This document shows, in pieces, positions 16,657 to 25,487 of a stretch of 52,484 nucleotides of DNA; the stretch's first letter is position 1; every line of letters starts with the position of its first letter. The stretch lies in assembly GCA_009773395.1 (NCBI GenBank), contig WRPI01000008.1:1-52484 (forward strand). The letters run 5' to 3'. Below the pieces are notes generated by a model. That model was not told the origin of the DNA and searched no databases. It saw only the letters and a list, made by a program, of their open reading frames with translations. Origin of the DNA: Hyphomonadaceae bacterium (lineage in GTDB: Bacteria > Pseudomonadota > Alphaproteobacteria > Caulobacterales > Aquidulcibacteraceae). The position numbers and the translations under genes are program-made.

Positions 16657-17964
16657 TTGCGAGTAACAATTATCGGCACTGGTTATGTTGGCTTGGTTTC
16701 GGGCGCTTGTTTTGCGGATTTTGGCCATGTTGTAACTTGTGTTGACAAAGACGCTGGTAAAATAAGCCACCTGAAAAATGGCGAAATTCCGATTTTCGAA
16801 CCCGGGCTAGATGCCTTAGTTGCGAAAAATGTCAAAGAAGGCCGATTGTTTTTCGAAACTGATTTGAGCCAATCGGTGCAACAAGCCGATGCAGTTTTTA
16901 TCGCTGTGGGAACACCTTCACGGCGCGGCGACGGCCATGCCGATTTGTCTTATGTTGAAGGCGCAACCCGTGAAATAGCGCAATTAATGGAAGGCTTCAC
17001 CGTTATCGTGACCAAATCCACTGTGCCAGTTGGGGCCGGGGACAAAGTTGAGGCCATTATCCGCGAAGTCCGCCCCAACGCCGATTTTGCAGTAGTTTCA
17101 AACCCCGAATTTTTGCGCGAAGGCGCCGCAATCAGCGATTTCAAGCGCCCTGACCGCGTAGTGGTTGGCACTAATGATGAGCGCGCGCGCCAAGTTATGC
17201 GAGATTTATATCGGCCATTATACATAAGTGAAACCCCGATAGTATTCACCGAAAGGCGCACCGCGGAGCTCATAAAATATGCAGCCAATGCGTTTTTGGC
17301 GACTAAAATCGCCTTCATCAATGAAATCGCAGATTTGTGTGAAGCTGTGGGTGCAGATGTTCAGGAGGTTTCGCGTGGTTTGGGGCTCGATAACCGCATT
17401 GGCCGTAAATTTTTGCACGCAGGGCCCGGCTATGGCGGCTCTTGTTTTCCGAAAGACACTTTGGCATTGGTGACAACTGCCAAAGAATATGGCGCACCAG
17501 TTTCCATTGTCGAAGCCGTGGTTTCATCTAATAAAAATCGCAAGAAAAACATGGCCAAGAAGATAATGAAGGCCTGTGGTGGAGAAGTTAAAGGCAAGAA
17601 AATCGCAATATTGGGCCTGACATTCAAACCCAATACTGATGATATGCGTGACGCACCAAGCCTTGACATCATTCCAGCGCTGCAAGCCGCTGGCGCGCAA
17701 ATTTCCGCATTTGATCCTGAAGGAATGCATGAAGCCCAAAACCATTTTAGCAATATTGAATTTGCCTCTGGCCCCTATGAAGCAGTAAAAGACGCAGATG
17801 CGCTGGTGATAATTACTGAATGGGATCAATTTCGGGCGCTTGATTTAATGCGCGTCAAGGATTTGCTAAAATCCCCCATTGTCGTTGATTTGCGCAATAT
17901 TTATGACCCCAAAGCAATGCAAGAAGATGGCTTTGAATATCATTCTGTGGGTAGGGGTAATTGA
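16657..17964 (+). CDS. ugd: UDP-glucose 6-dehydrogenase
   Basis: Oxidises UDP-glucose to UDP-glucuronate using NAD. It begins at TTG 16657 after AAAGGA with MRVTIIGTGYVGLVSGACFA. It shows NAD-binding GTGYVG, AVGTPSRRGDGHADLSYV, TKSTVPVGAGD, SNPEFLREGAAISDF, and catalytic Cys263 in GPGYGGSCFPKDT. The C-terminal domain has LGLTFKPNTDDMRDAPSL. 435 residues is standard. It converges on the UDP-glucuronate epimerase gene, so product and user sit side by side. Confidence 0.96.
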   Translation: MRVTIIGTGYVGLVSGACFADFGHVVTCVDKDAGKISHLKNGEIPIFEPGLDALVAKNVKEGRLFFETDLSQSVQQADAVFIAVGTPSRRGDGHADLSYVEGATREIAQLMEGFTVIVTKSTVPVGAGDKVEAIIREVRPNADFAVVSNPEFLREGAAISDFKRPDRVVVGTNDERARQVMRDLYRPLYISETPIVFTERRTAELIKYAANAFLATKIAFINEIADLCEAVGADVQEVSRGLGLDNRIGRKFLHAGPGYGGSCFPKDTLALVTTAKEYGAPVSIVEAVVSSNKNRKKNMAKKIMKACGGEVKGKKIAILGLTFKPNTDDMRDAPSLDIIPALQAAGAQISAFDPEGMHEAQNHFSNIEFASGPYEAVKDADALVIITEWDQFRALDLMRVKDLLKSPIVVDLRNIYDPKAMQEDGFEYHSVGRGN

Positions 17965-17983
17965 GGAGAATTTTGAGTAATTC

Positions 17984-18961
17984 TCATTTGCTACGCCACG
18001 CCAAATACCAATCTGCGAATTTTTGTAATCCTTTTGCCAAAGGCGTATTGGGTGCAAAGCCGTAATCGCGTTGTAAAGCTGTAATATCGGCAGACGTTTC
18101 ATAAACATCACCAGCCTGCATCGGCAAATATTCCATTTCCGCTTTTTTGCCCAAAGCATTTTCGAGAGTCGCAATAAATTCGAGCAATTTGACGGGCTGG
18201 TTATTGCCAATATTATAGACTTTGTGTGGCGGCTCGCCTATTGGAAAAACTGGCTCTTGGGTCGCGATGCGTACAATTCCTTCAACAATATCATCAATAT
18301 AAGTAAAATCGCGCTTCATATCGCCGTGATTAAATACTTGAATTGGACGCCCTTCAAGAATTGCTTCGCTAAAATCCCAATATGCCATATCGGGCCGCCC
18401 CCAGGGGCCATAAACCGTGAAGAATCGCAAACCAATTTGCCGCAAGCCATAAAGATGCGCATAGCAATAAGACATCATTTCATCGGCCAATTTAGTTGCG
18501 GCATAAAGCGATACTGGCTGGTTAAGTGCCGCCGCCTCACTAAAAGGTGCGACCGAATTATTGCCATAAACCGAACTTGACGAAGCATAAATCAACAGTG
18601 GCTTGGTCTTAAGATTGCGCGCGAATTCTAAAACCGTAAGATGGCCAATCAAGTTTGAATGCGCATATTCAAATGGATTTGTGATTGAATATCTGACACC
18701 AGCTTGTGCCGCGAGATGAATTATAACGCCGATTTCGTTCTTTCTTGCGAGCCGCTCAAATGTTTTAGGCTCGGCAATGTCACCTTCAATGAATTCGAAA
18801 TTAGGCTGATTTCCCAATCCCTCAAGGCGGTCTAATTTGAGTTTTGGGTCATAATAAGCATTAAGATTATCAATGCCGATGATTTCATGATTTTGCCTAA
18901 GCAAAGCCTGCGCAACATGCGAACCAATGAACCCCGCAACCCCCGTGACCAAAATCAGCAT
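17984..18961 (-). CDS. lpsL: UDP-glucuronate 4-epimerase
   Basis: Short-chain extended dehydrogenase expected to turn UDP-GlcA into UDP-GalA. 325 residues begin MLILVTGVAGFIGSHVAQAL. It has DNLNAYYDPKLK, IHLAAQAGVRYSI (a hallmark of the GlcA-epimerase group), YASSSSVYG, YAATKLADEMM and LRFFTVYGPWGRPDMAYWDF, the last strongly diagnostic of GAE/LpsL enzymes, then DMKRDFTYIDDIVEG. The C-terminal QRDYGFAPNTPLAKGLQKFA is also typical. It is convergent with ugd, with 19 bases between the stops. Confidence 0.92.
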   Translation of the reverse strand: MLILVTGVAGFIGSHVAQALLRQNHEIIGIDNLNAYYDPKLKLDRLEGLGNQPNFEFIEGDIAEPKTFERLARKNEIGVIIHLAAQAGVRYSITNPFEYAHSNLIGHLTVLEFARNLKTKPLLIYASSSSVYGNNSVAPFSEAAALNQPVSLYAATKLADEMMSYCYAHLYGLRQIGLRFFTVYGPWGRPDMAYWDFSEAILEGRPIQVFNHGDMKRDFTYIDDIVEGIVRIATQEPVFPIGEPPHKVYNIGNNQPVKLLEFIATLENALGKKAEMEYLPMQAGDVYETSADITALQRDYGFAPNTPLAKGLQKFADWYLAWRSK

Positions 18962-19077
18962 TTAATTTTTCCTTCACATAAATTGGTAAACCAAAAAACA
19001 CATCAAACAAGAAATTTTCCCACATCTTCGAGTGCCAAATCCTTGCACTTGTAAGAACATTTGTTTATTGAGGCACC

Positions 19078-19488
19078 ATGTCAAATTCAAATCCAAGCAA
19101 ATTGCATTTCTCATTAGTTTCGCCCGAGCGTGAACTATTTTCAGGCGAAGTCGATCATGTAGTTATTGATGGCGCAAACGGCCAATTCGGCGCTTTGGTG
19201 CATCACGCACCAGTCATGAGTGTCGTAAAAGCTGGTGCCGTTAAAATAATTGACGGCAATGTAGTTTCCAAAATGTATGTTGGCGGCGGCATTGTTGATG
19301 TAACTCCTACTGGCGTCACGATTTTGACGCAAGACGCTGTGGATCTTGCAAAGCTCGATTTGGCTGCCATTGGTCAAGAAATATCCGAGCTTAAAGAAGA
19401 TGTTCGCGACGCCAAAGGCGATGCGGCACGGGCGATGTTTGCGGCAAAGCTAGCGCGGCTTGAGGCAATTGTAAGCGCTGCGGCATAA
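19078..19488 (+). CDS. atpC: F1Fo ATP synthase epsilon subunit
   Basis: 136 residues with the N-terminal beta-sandwich (LHFSLVSPERELFSGEVDHV, GANGQFGALVHHAPVMSVVK, MYVGGGIVDVTPTGVTILT) and a C-terminal helical hairpin (LAAIGQEISELKEDVRDAKG). It is the rotor-stalk subunit linking F1 to the Fo ring and damping ATP hydrolysis. Normally it closes the atpHAGDC operon; here no other atp gene is near. It stands after the minus-strand epimerase and 12 bases ahead of rfbC, so it seems to head the sugar operon. Confidence 0.93.
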   Translation: MSNSNPSKLHFSLVSPERELFSGEVDHVVIDGANGQFGALVHHAPVMSVVKAGAVKIIDGNVVSKMYVGGGIVDVTPTGVTILTQDAVDLAKLDLAAIGQEISELKEDVRDAKGDAARAMFAAKLARLEAIVSAAA

Positions 19489-19500
19489 GGTCTAAATGAA

Positions 19501-20049
19501 ATGGAAGTCAAAGCAACTGCGATAAAAGAAGTTGTTATTGTTACTCCAAAACTGTTTCAAGACGCCCGTGGGCATTTTAGTGAAACCTATGTGAAATCTC
19601 GTTTTGATTGCATTGACGACATTGAGTTTGTGCAGGACAATCAGTCCTTATCAACGCACAAACACACAATTCGCGGGCTACATTTCCAAAAGCCACCATT
19701 TGCGCAGGCAAAATTGGTGCGGGTTATTTGCGGCGTGGTTCTCGATGTAGCGGTCGATATAAGGGCAAATTCACCCACTTATGGAAAATATGTTGGCGCA
19801 ATATTGTCGGCGCAAAATGCCGCACAATTATATGTGCCAATTGGTTTCGCCCACGGATTCGTAACGCTCGAAGATAATACAATTGTCAGTTACAAAGTTT
19901 CGGCCCCGTATAATCAGCAAAGCGAAGGCGGCATTATTTTTGATGACGAAAGCATCGCAATAGATTGGGGAATTGCCCGCGATCAAGCGATTTTGTCCGA
20001 TAAAGATATGCTTCTGCCTTCATTTTCCAGTGTTGATACGGTGTTTTGA
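19501..20049 (+). CDS. rfbC: dTDP-4-dehydrorhamnose 3,5-epimerase
   Basis: Third step of dTDP-L-rhamnose synthesis. 182-residue cupin. It shows DARGHFSETYVKSRF, VQDNQSLSTHKHTIRGLHFQ with the catalytic His, KPPFAQAKLVRVICG, VLDVAVDIRANSPTYGKYVG, YVPIGFAHGFVTLEDNT and the AIDWGI end. Its TGA overlaps the ATG of rfbD (TGATG), so rfbC-rfbD-rfbA are translationally coupled. Confidence 0.95.
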   Translation: MEVKATAIKEVVIVTPKLFQDARGHFSETYVKSRFDCIDDIEFVQDNQSLSTHKHTIRGLHFQKPPFAQAKLVRVICGVVLDVAVDIRANSPTYGKYVGAILSAQNAAQLYVPIGFAHGFVTLEDNTIVSYKVSAPYNQQSEGGIIFDDESIAIDWGIARDQAILSDKDMLLPSFSSVDTVF

Positions 20050-20972
20050 TGCGAATATTGATTGCTGGAAATGATGGTCAATTGGCGGCCTGCATTCGGC
20101 AGAGCGCACAAAGGCTTAATATTGATGCGATTTGCGTCGGTCGCCCCGATTTGGACTTAACTATCCCCCAAACAATCACAGACACGTTTGATCGGGTAAA
20201 ACCCGATGTAGTGGTTAATGTTGCTGCATATACCGATGTTGATTTGGCTGAAGACCAATTGGAACAAGCGATGCTGGTCAATGGTCAAGGTGCAGGGCTG
20301 GTCGCAAGTGCGTGCCAAGAATTTGATATACCGCTGATTCATATATCGACTGACTATGTTTTTGATGGTGAAAATATTACTCCCTATATTGAACGCGACG
20401 TGGTTTCACCGATTAATGCCTATGGCCGTTCCAAATTAATGGGTGAAGATAAAGTTACCCTGAACACCAAAAAGCACGTGATATTGCGCACTTCATGGGT
20501 TTATAGCCCTTGTGGCAAAAACTTCCTAAAGACGATGCTTAATCTTGCGCATAGTGGCAAGCGCGAATTAAAAATTGTGAATGACCAATTTGGTAACCCA
20601 ACCAGCGCAATAGATTTAGCTGGTGCTATCATAAAAATTGCCGAGAATCTTGTTCAAAATCCTGATGACAAACAACTATTTGGCATTTTTCACCTTTCGG
20701 GTAGCGGCATAACAAATTGGGCCGATTTTGCACTAAAGATATTCGAATATTCTCGTGAAATAGATGGCCCATATTCTGAAGTGTTTGGCATTCCATCAAG
20801 CGAATATCCAACCAAGGCACAACGCCCAAAGAATTCCCGCCTTGATTGTTCAAAAATTGCGGCTATTCATGGTATAGCTTTGCCAGTTTGGGAAAAATCA
20901 ACCAAAATCGCGGTAACAAAATATCTTGAATTGCAAGATTGGCGAACCAAGAAACCGAGGAATGCGCAATGA
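20049..20972 (+). CDS. rfbD: dTDP-4-dehydrorhamnose reductase
   Basis: Last step of dTDP-L-rhamnose synthesis. The start ATG 20049 lies inside the rfbC stop. [20 protein letters not shown] carries the nucleotide site, followed by [47 protein letters not shown] (catalytic Tyr-Lys), [20 protein letters not shown] and [13 protein letters not shown]. The C-terminus has [12 protein letters not shown]. 307 residues. It overlaps rfbA by ATGA. Confidence 0.95.
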   Translation: MRILIAGNDGQLAACIRQSAQRLNIDAICVGRPDLDLTIPQTITDTFDRVKPDVVVNVAAYTDVDLAEDQLEQAMLVNGQGAGLVASACQEFDIPLIHISTDYVFDGENITPYIERDVVSPINAYGRSKLMGEDKVTLNTKKHVILRTSWVYSPCGKNFLKTMLNLAHSGKRELKIVNDQFGNPTSAIDLAGAIIKIAENLVQNPDDKQLFGIFHLSGSGITNWADFALKIFEYSREIDGPYSEVFGIPSSEYPTKAQRPKNSRLDCSKIAAIHGIALPVWEKSTKIAVTKYLELQDWRTKKPRNAQ

Positions 20973-21835
20973 AAGGCATAATCCTAGCTGGCGGATCTGG
21001 AACCAGGCTCCACCCGATGACCAAAGTCGTCTCAAAGCAATTATTGCCTGTTTATGACAAGCCAATGATTTATTATCCGCTATCGGTTCTAATGATGGCG
21101 GGTATTCGTGAGATTTTGATAATTTCCACGCCTGATGATTTGCCGCGCTTTAAACAATTATTAGGCAGTGGTGATGATTGGGGCTTGTCACTTTCATATA
21201 TCGTCCAACCAAGCCCCGATGGTTTGGCGCAAGCTTATATTTTGGGTGAAGATTTTGTGGCGGGTGAGCCTTCAATGATGGTGTTGGGCGATAATATCTT
21301 TTTTGGGCATGGTTTCCCTGATATTCTTGCGGGTGCAGTTGCAAGCGGCAAAGCTGCCTCGGTTTTTGCCTATAATGTCCGTGACCCAGAACGTTATGGC
21401 GTGGTTGAATTTGATGAAAACTACAATGCAATAAGTATTGAAGAAAAGCCCACCAAGCCGAAATCCAATTGGGCCGTAACTGGGCTTTATGCTTATGATG
21501 GCAAAGCCAGCGAATATGCGAAAGCGCTTAAGCCGTCACCGCGCGGTGAATTGGAAATAACCGACCTAAATCGGGTTTATCTTGAAATGGGGCAGCTAAA
21601 TGTCGCGCGTTTGGGGCGCGGTTTTGCCTGGCTTGATACTGGCACACCTGATAGTTTAATCGAAGCGGGCCAATTTGTGCAGACATTGGAAAAACGCCAA
21701 GGCTTCAAAATATCTTGCCCCGAAGAAATTGCGTTTCGGCAAGGTTTTATTGCTAAAGAAGAATTGCTCGAATTGGCCAATAAATTGGGTAAAAGTGACT
21801 ATGGTCAATATCTTTACCGCATAGCTGAATATTGA
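20969..21835 (+). CDS. rfbA: Glucose-1-phosphate thymidylyltransferase
   Basis: First step of dTDP-L-rhamnose synthesis. The start ATG 20969 overlaps the rfbD stop. [20 protein letters not shown] is the classic nucleotidyltransferase opening. Next come [89 protein letters not shown] and [15 protein letters not shown]. 288 residues is standard. It starts about 7.6 kb from the first base of rfbB. Confidence 0.96.
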   Translation: MKGIILAGGSGTRLHPMTKVVSKQLLPVYDKPMIYYPLSVLMMAGIREILIISTPDDLPRFKQLLGSGDDWGLSLSYIVQPSPDGLAQAYILGEDFVAGEPSMMVLGDNIFFGHGFPDILAGAVASGKAASVFAYNVRDPERYGVVEFDENYNAISIEEKPTKPKSNWAVTGLYAYDGKASEYAKALKPSPRGELEITDLNRVYLEMGQLNVARLGRGFAWLDTGTPDSLIEAGQFVQTLEKRQGFKISCPEEIAFRQGFIAKEELLELANKLGKSDYGQYLYRIAEY

Positions 21836-21845
21836 CGGAGGCAAA

Positions 21846-22646
21846 GTGCCAAACCAGCCGCAAATCGAACAAGCCTTAATATTTGCCAATTTATTGGCAG
21901 ACGCAGCAGCGCGGGCAATTATGCCCTTTTTTCGCGCCGAAAATGGCGTTGAAAACAAAAGCCTTGTCGATTTTGATCCGGTAACAATGGCGGATAGAGC
22001 CGCCGAGGCCGCGATGCGCAGCTTGATATTTGAAAACCGCCCCAATGATGCGATTGAGGGTGAGGAATTCGGCACCCACAAAGGAACATCGGGCTGGCAA
22101 TGGATATTAGACCCAATTGACGGCACACGGGCATTTATGGCCGGCACTTCAACTTGGGGCGTTTTAATTGGCGGTTATTACGATGGCGTGCCAATTATTG
22201 GAATTATGGACCAACCTTTCACTGGCGAACGCTGGAGCGCGGCCCCCAATAGCGCCAATTGGAGCCGTGGCACTGAAAATTCACTGCTTGCCACAAAGCA
22301 AGACGCAGAAATCCAAAATTCAGTTATTGCCACCACCGACCCGTTTTTATTTCATGGCGAAGAGCGATTAGTTTTTGAAGAAATCCGCAAATTGGCGCCA
22401 GTAACTCGCTATGGGCTTGATTGCACCGCATACGGATTTTTGGCTTTGGGCAATATTGGTTTGGTGATTGAAACCGCGTTGAAAATTGTTGATATTGCGG
22501 CGCTTATCCCGATTGTCGAAAATTCCGGCGGTATTGTTACCGATTGGCGCGGCAATAAAAACCCGAATGGCGGGCAAGTAATTGCCGCTGCCAACCCACA
22601 AATCCACGCACAGGCGCTTGCAATACTCGCGCGCGCCGCGAATTAG
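21846..22646 (+). CDS. hisN: Histidinol-phosphatase, inositol-monophosphatase family
   Basis: 266-residue magnesium-dependent phosphatase. It starts at GTG 21846 ten bases after rfbA with GGAGG ahead. The family metal motifs are present: AIEGEEFG (Glu-Glu) and WILDPIDGTRAFMAG (the DPxDGT signature), and a C-terminal aspartate in ALKIVDIAALIPIV. The DFDPVTMADRAAEAAMRSLI and STWGVLIGGYYDG blocks are like HisN, the histidinol-phosphatase of many alphaproteobacteria. In this operon a sugar-phosphate substrate is an alternative. Confidence 0.85.
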   Translation: MPNQPQIEQALIFANLLADAAARAIMPFFRAENGVENKSLVDFDPVTMADRAAEAAMRSLIFENRPNDAIEGEEFGTHKGTSGWQWILDPIDGTRAFMAGTSTWGVLIGGYYDGVPIIGIMDQPFTGERWSAAPNSANWSRGTENSLLATKQDAEIQNSVIATTDPFLFHGEERLVFEEIRKLAPVTRYGLDCTAYGFLALGNIGLVIETALKIVDIAALIPIVENSGGIVTDWRGNKNPNGGQVIAAANPQIHAQALAILARAAN

Positions 22647-22655
22647 GTTAAGATT

Positions 22656-23624
22656 ATGAGTGAATTTGACAACGAAAAAATCTTGGAACTGGGGAAGAAA
22701 GTCCTCGAAATCGAAGGCGCGGCGCTTAATCAAATGGCGCATGAATTGGGCGCAGAATTTGCCGAAGCTGTGCGGCTTATCCATCTTTGCAAAGGGCGGG
22801 TAATACTTTCCGGCATGGGTAAATCGGGCCATATAGCGCGCAAAATTGCTGCGACACTGGCAAGCACTGGCACGCCCGCGCATTTTGTTCACCCCGCCGA
22901 AGCGAGCCACGGCGATTTGGGCATGATAACCCCAAATGATATTTGCATTGTGCTGTCAAACTCAGGTGAAACCAGCGAGCTTTCGGACGTTATCGCCCAT
23001 ACAAGGCGTTTTGGGATTCCTTTGATTGGTGTGGCCAGCCGTGCGCATTCCACTTTGCTGCGTTCCGCCGATATTTCGCTTGTGCTGCCGAATGCCCCTG
23101 AAGCCTGCGCAATTGGCATGGCCCCAACAACATCCACAACTGCGACCTTGGCATTGGGTGATGCGCTGGCGGTGGCGGTGATGGAACTTAGGGGCTTTAG
23201 CCCCGAAAATTTCAATACTTATCACCCAGGCGGCAAATTGGGTGCGCAACTCATCAAAGTTGAGGGATTGATGCATAGCGGTGATGAATTGCCCTTGGTT
23301 CGGCCCGATACAGTAATGATTGATACCATCATGACCATGAACGAAAAAATGTTCGGCCTGGTTGGTTTGATTGATGACAATGACGTTCTGTGCGGTATTA
23401 TTACCGACGGCGATTTACGGCGCAATCTTGATGGGCTTTTGCAGAAAACCGCCGCCGACATTGGCCTTCATATGCCGCGCACAGTTGGCAAGGATATGTT
23501 GGCAATTGAAGCGCTTACCATGATGAATAATGCCAAAATCAGTGCTGTTTTTGTGATTGATGAAACCCAAAAACCAATTGGTTTGTTGCATATTCATGAT
23601 TGTTTACGGGCAGGTTTGGGGTAA
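22656..23624 (+). CDS. kdsD: Arabinose-5-phosphate isomerase (KpsF/GutQ/KdsD family)
   Basis: Converts ribulose-5-phosphate to arabinose-5-phosphate, the first step to Kdo of LPS or capsule. 322 residues. An SIS domain (GRVILSGMGKSGHIARKIAA, HPAEASHGDLGMITPNDICI, LSNSGETSEL, TSTTATLALGDALAVAVMEL, YHPGGKLGAQLIKV) is followed by two CBS domains (from about residue 205, with CGIITDGDLRRNLDG). It starts nine bases after hisN. With the rhamnose and uronic-acid genes it points to LPS-core or capsule supply. Confidence 0.93.
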   Translation: MSEFDNEKILELGKKVLEIEGAALNQMAHELGAEFAEAVRLIHLCKGRVILSGMGKSGHIARKIAATLASTGTPAHFVHPAEASHGDLGMITPNDICIVLSNSGETSELSDVIAHTRRFGIPLIGVASRAHSTLLRSADISLVLPNAPEACAIGMAPTTSTTATLALGDALAVAVMELRGFSPENFNTYHPGGKLGAQLIKVEGLMHSGDELPLVRPDTVMIDTIMTMNEKMFGLVGLIDDNDVLCGIITDGDLRRNLDGLLQKTAADIGLHMPRTVGKDMLAIEALTMMNNAKISAVFVIDETQKPIGLLHIHDCLRAGLG

Positions 23625-23633
23625 GTTGATATT

Positions 23634-24080
23634 GTGGACAGCTTCATTCGCAGCTATATTGGCGCAATGAAATGGTCGATATTTTTTTACGGTCTTGCGA
23701 TTGCCGCTTTGTCCTTTGCTTTGGCGTGGCTTGATTTTCGCCATGTCACGCATTTCTATTCGACTGAAATCTATATTTTTATTGTTGCAATAATTTTCGT
23801 GGTGCTGGGGTTTTGGGTGGGAAATAAGCTAACGCCGAAAAACCCAACGACAAATTTTGAACAAAATGACAAGGCCATAAAATATCTTGGGATAAGCGAA
23901 CGCGAATTAGAAGTAATGGTAGCGTTATCAGATGGTGCTTCCAACAAAGTCATTGCCCGTAAACTTGAAATATCACCCAATACCGTCAAAACCCATTTGG
24001 CAAAGCTATTTGAAAAATTGGGCGCGCAAAACCGCACTGAAGCCACAAACAAAGCGCGCGAGCTTCAAATAATCCCCTAA
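23634..24080 (+). CDS. Membrane-bound LuxR-type DNA-binding protein
   Basis: 148 residues from GTG 23634, nine bases after kdsD. Two membrane helices (about residues 13-32 and 45-62) precede a soluble C-terminal LuxR/FixJ helix-turn-helix: [20 protein letters not shown], then [33 protein letters not shown]. There is no receiver or sensor domain, so the regulator is tethered to the membrane. Proteins of this layout often sit next to DUF4199 proteins, as here. The target is unknown; autoregulation or envelope sensing is inferred. Confidence 0.85.
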   Translation: MDSFIRSYIGAMKWSIFFYGLAIAALSFALAWLDFRHVTHFYSTEIYIFIVAIIFVVLGFWVGNKLTPKNPTTNFEQNDKAIKYLGISERELEVMVALSDGASNKVIARKLEISPNTVKTHLAKLFEKLGAQNRTEATNKARELQIIP

Positions 24081-24157
24081 ATCACCCATTTGGGCGATAG
24101 ACAACGCTATTTTCGTGTCATAGATTGTTGCGAATAATTATCAAATGGGAGGGCGCT

Positions 24158-24679
24158 ATGCGCAAAATAATAATAACTTATGGTCTGATTGCAGGGGCGA
24201 TTATTGCAACGCTAATGTTTGGCATTATCACGTTGATAAAGGATCATGGCTTGGTCAGTATGGCCGTGACCTATCTGGCAATGTTAGTGGCGTTTTCTTT
24301 TGTTTACGTTGGCGTGAAAAAATACCGCGAAACGGAATTAGGTGGCGTTATCAAATTTGGCCGTGCCTTTATGGTTGGTTTTGGAATTGCAGCAATTGGC
24401 TCGCTAATTTATGTATTGGCTTGGGAAGTCTATATGTATTTCACCAATTATACATTTATGGCGGAATATTCGGCCAGCTATATCGAAGGGTTACGCGCCA
24501 AAGGCACAGCCGCCGCCGAAATCGCCAAAGCCCAAGCCGAAATGGCAGAGATGAGCGAAAGCTATAAAAACCCAATTTTCCGAATGCTTATGACCTCTGC
24601 CGAAATCGGCCCAGTTGGTCTGTTGGTAAGTTTGATTGTGGCATGGGTAGTTAGAATGCCGAAGAGGAGGGGAGCTTAA
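24158..24679 (+). CDS. DUF4199-type membrane protein
   Basis: 173 residues from ATG 24158, which follows GGGAGG. It has four membrane helices: residues about 3-24, 33-50, a GRAFMVGFGIAAIGSLIYVL segment, and a C-terminal EIGPVGLLVSLIVAWVV. Between the last two is a charged stretch rich in Ala, Glu and Lys. It resembles DUF4199 proteins. It is 77 bases after the membrane LuxR gene and probably forms a two-gene sensory or regulatory module with it. Confidence 0.75.
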   Translation: MRKIIITYGLIAGAIIATLMFGIITLIKDHGLVSMAVTYLAMLVAFSFVYVGVKKYRETELGGVIKFGRAFMVGFGIAAIGSLIYVLAWEVYMYFTNYTFMAEYSASYIEGLRAKGTAAAEIAKAQAEMAEMSESYKNPIFRMLMTSAEIGPVGLLVSLIVAWVVRMPKRRGA

Positions 24680-24680
24680 T

Positions 24681-24732
24681 CCTGCCCCGCTTGCGGGGAA
24701 GGGGGACCATGCGAAGCATGGTGGAACGGGGA
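24681..24732. repeat. Short intergenic palindromic repeat
   Basis: Two back-to-back hairpins: CCCCGC-TT-GCGGGG (24685-24698) and ACCATGC-GAA-GCATGGT (24706-24722), joined by runs of G. The pattern is familiar from dispersed intergenic repeats in alphaproteobacterial genomes. It lies between the DUF4199 gene and the convergent higA, and marks the left edge of the toxin island. Confidence 0.7.
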
Positions 24733-24745
24733 GCCGCGCCGCAAC

Positions 24746-25105
24746 CTAAGCCGCCGCCCGAATAAGCGTTTCAAGCGGGATTTTCAGTTTCTCATGCAGT
24801 GCCAAAATCATTGCCGCGGTAGGCTTGCGTTTGCGGTTTAGGATTTCGGAAACACGGGATTCGGAGCCGAGAATGGATGCTAAGTCCTTCTGTCTGTAGC
24901 CTTTCGCCTTCATAGTTTCCTTAATCGCCGCAATCGGATCAATTTCGCCCATCGGATAATGAATAGCTTCATAGGCTTCGATCAGGGTGACGAGGATGTC
25001 GAGTTCGTCAAACTCTGGGGTTCCGCGTTCAGCAAAGAAAATCTTATCAACCCGTGCGAGGGCAGCGTCGTAATCTTCTTCGTTGCGAATTGGTGTAATG
25101 TTCAT
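24746..25105 (-). CDS. higA: HigA-type antitoxin
   Basis: 119 residues. The N-terminal part MNITPIRNEEDYDAALARVD and the following helical stretch match the long HigA form. An XRE helix-turn-helix follows from about residue 70: GYRQKDLASILGSESRVSEI, then LNRKRKPTAAMILALHEKLKIP. It would neutralise HigB and repress the operon. It starts directly at the higB stop with no gap. Confidence 0.9.
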   Translation of the reverse strand: MNITPIRNEEDYDAALARVDKIFFAERGTPEFDELDILVTLIEAYEAIHYPMGEIDPIAAIKETMKAKGYRQKDLASILGSESRVSEILNRKRKPTAAMILALHEKLKIPLETLIRAAA

Positions 25106-25399
25106 CTAAATCTTCTCCACATCAATCTTATCATATTCGGCATGTGTGCCGATGAATTTAATATAAACCGCTTGAGCGGCGTAATTTACCCAAACAATAA
25201 GACGGAATTTGTTCCCACCAATGTTAAAAACTACGCGATTATCGCCAAGAAAACTCGCACTGGCAAAATCGCGTTTAATATCTTGCGAATTTTCCCATTC
25301 GGCACGGCGAACGAACCGAAACCATTCATCAAGCGGCCTCTGCGCCGCCGCATGAACCAACCAAAAATCCACCAAAGTCCGCTTGGAAATTATCCGCAT
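25106..25399 (-). CDS. higB: HigB-type mRNA interferase toxin
   Basis: 97-residue RelE-fold toxin of the HigB group. It begins MRIISKRTLVDFW, then AAQRPLDEWFRFVRRAEW, DIKRDFASASFLGDNRVVFN, IGGNKFRLIVWVNYAAQAVY and IKFIGTHAEYDKIDV, the last being the typical C-terminal HAEYD motif. It cleaves mRNA on the ribosome in known members. The toxin comes first, as usual for hig. An AT-rich segment with TATAAG lies just upstream as a likely -10. Confidence 0.92.
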   Translation of the reverse strand: MRIISKRTLVDFWLVHAAAQRPLDEWFRFVRRAEWENSQDIKRDFASASFLGDNRVVFNIGGNKFRLIVWVNYAAQAVYIKFIGTHAEYDKIDVEKI

Positions 25400-25487
25400 A
25401 AAGGCTTATAGCATAAAGTTACCAAATTGGGAAGATGTCTAATAACACATTATTCATGATAGTGACAATCGGAAAATTACTTGAATA

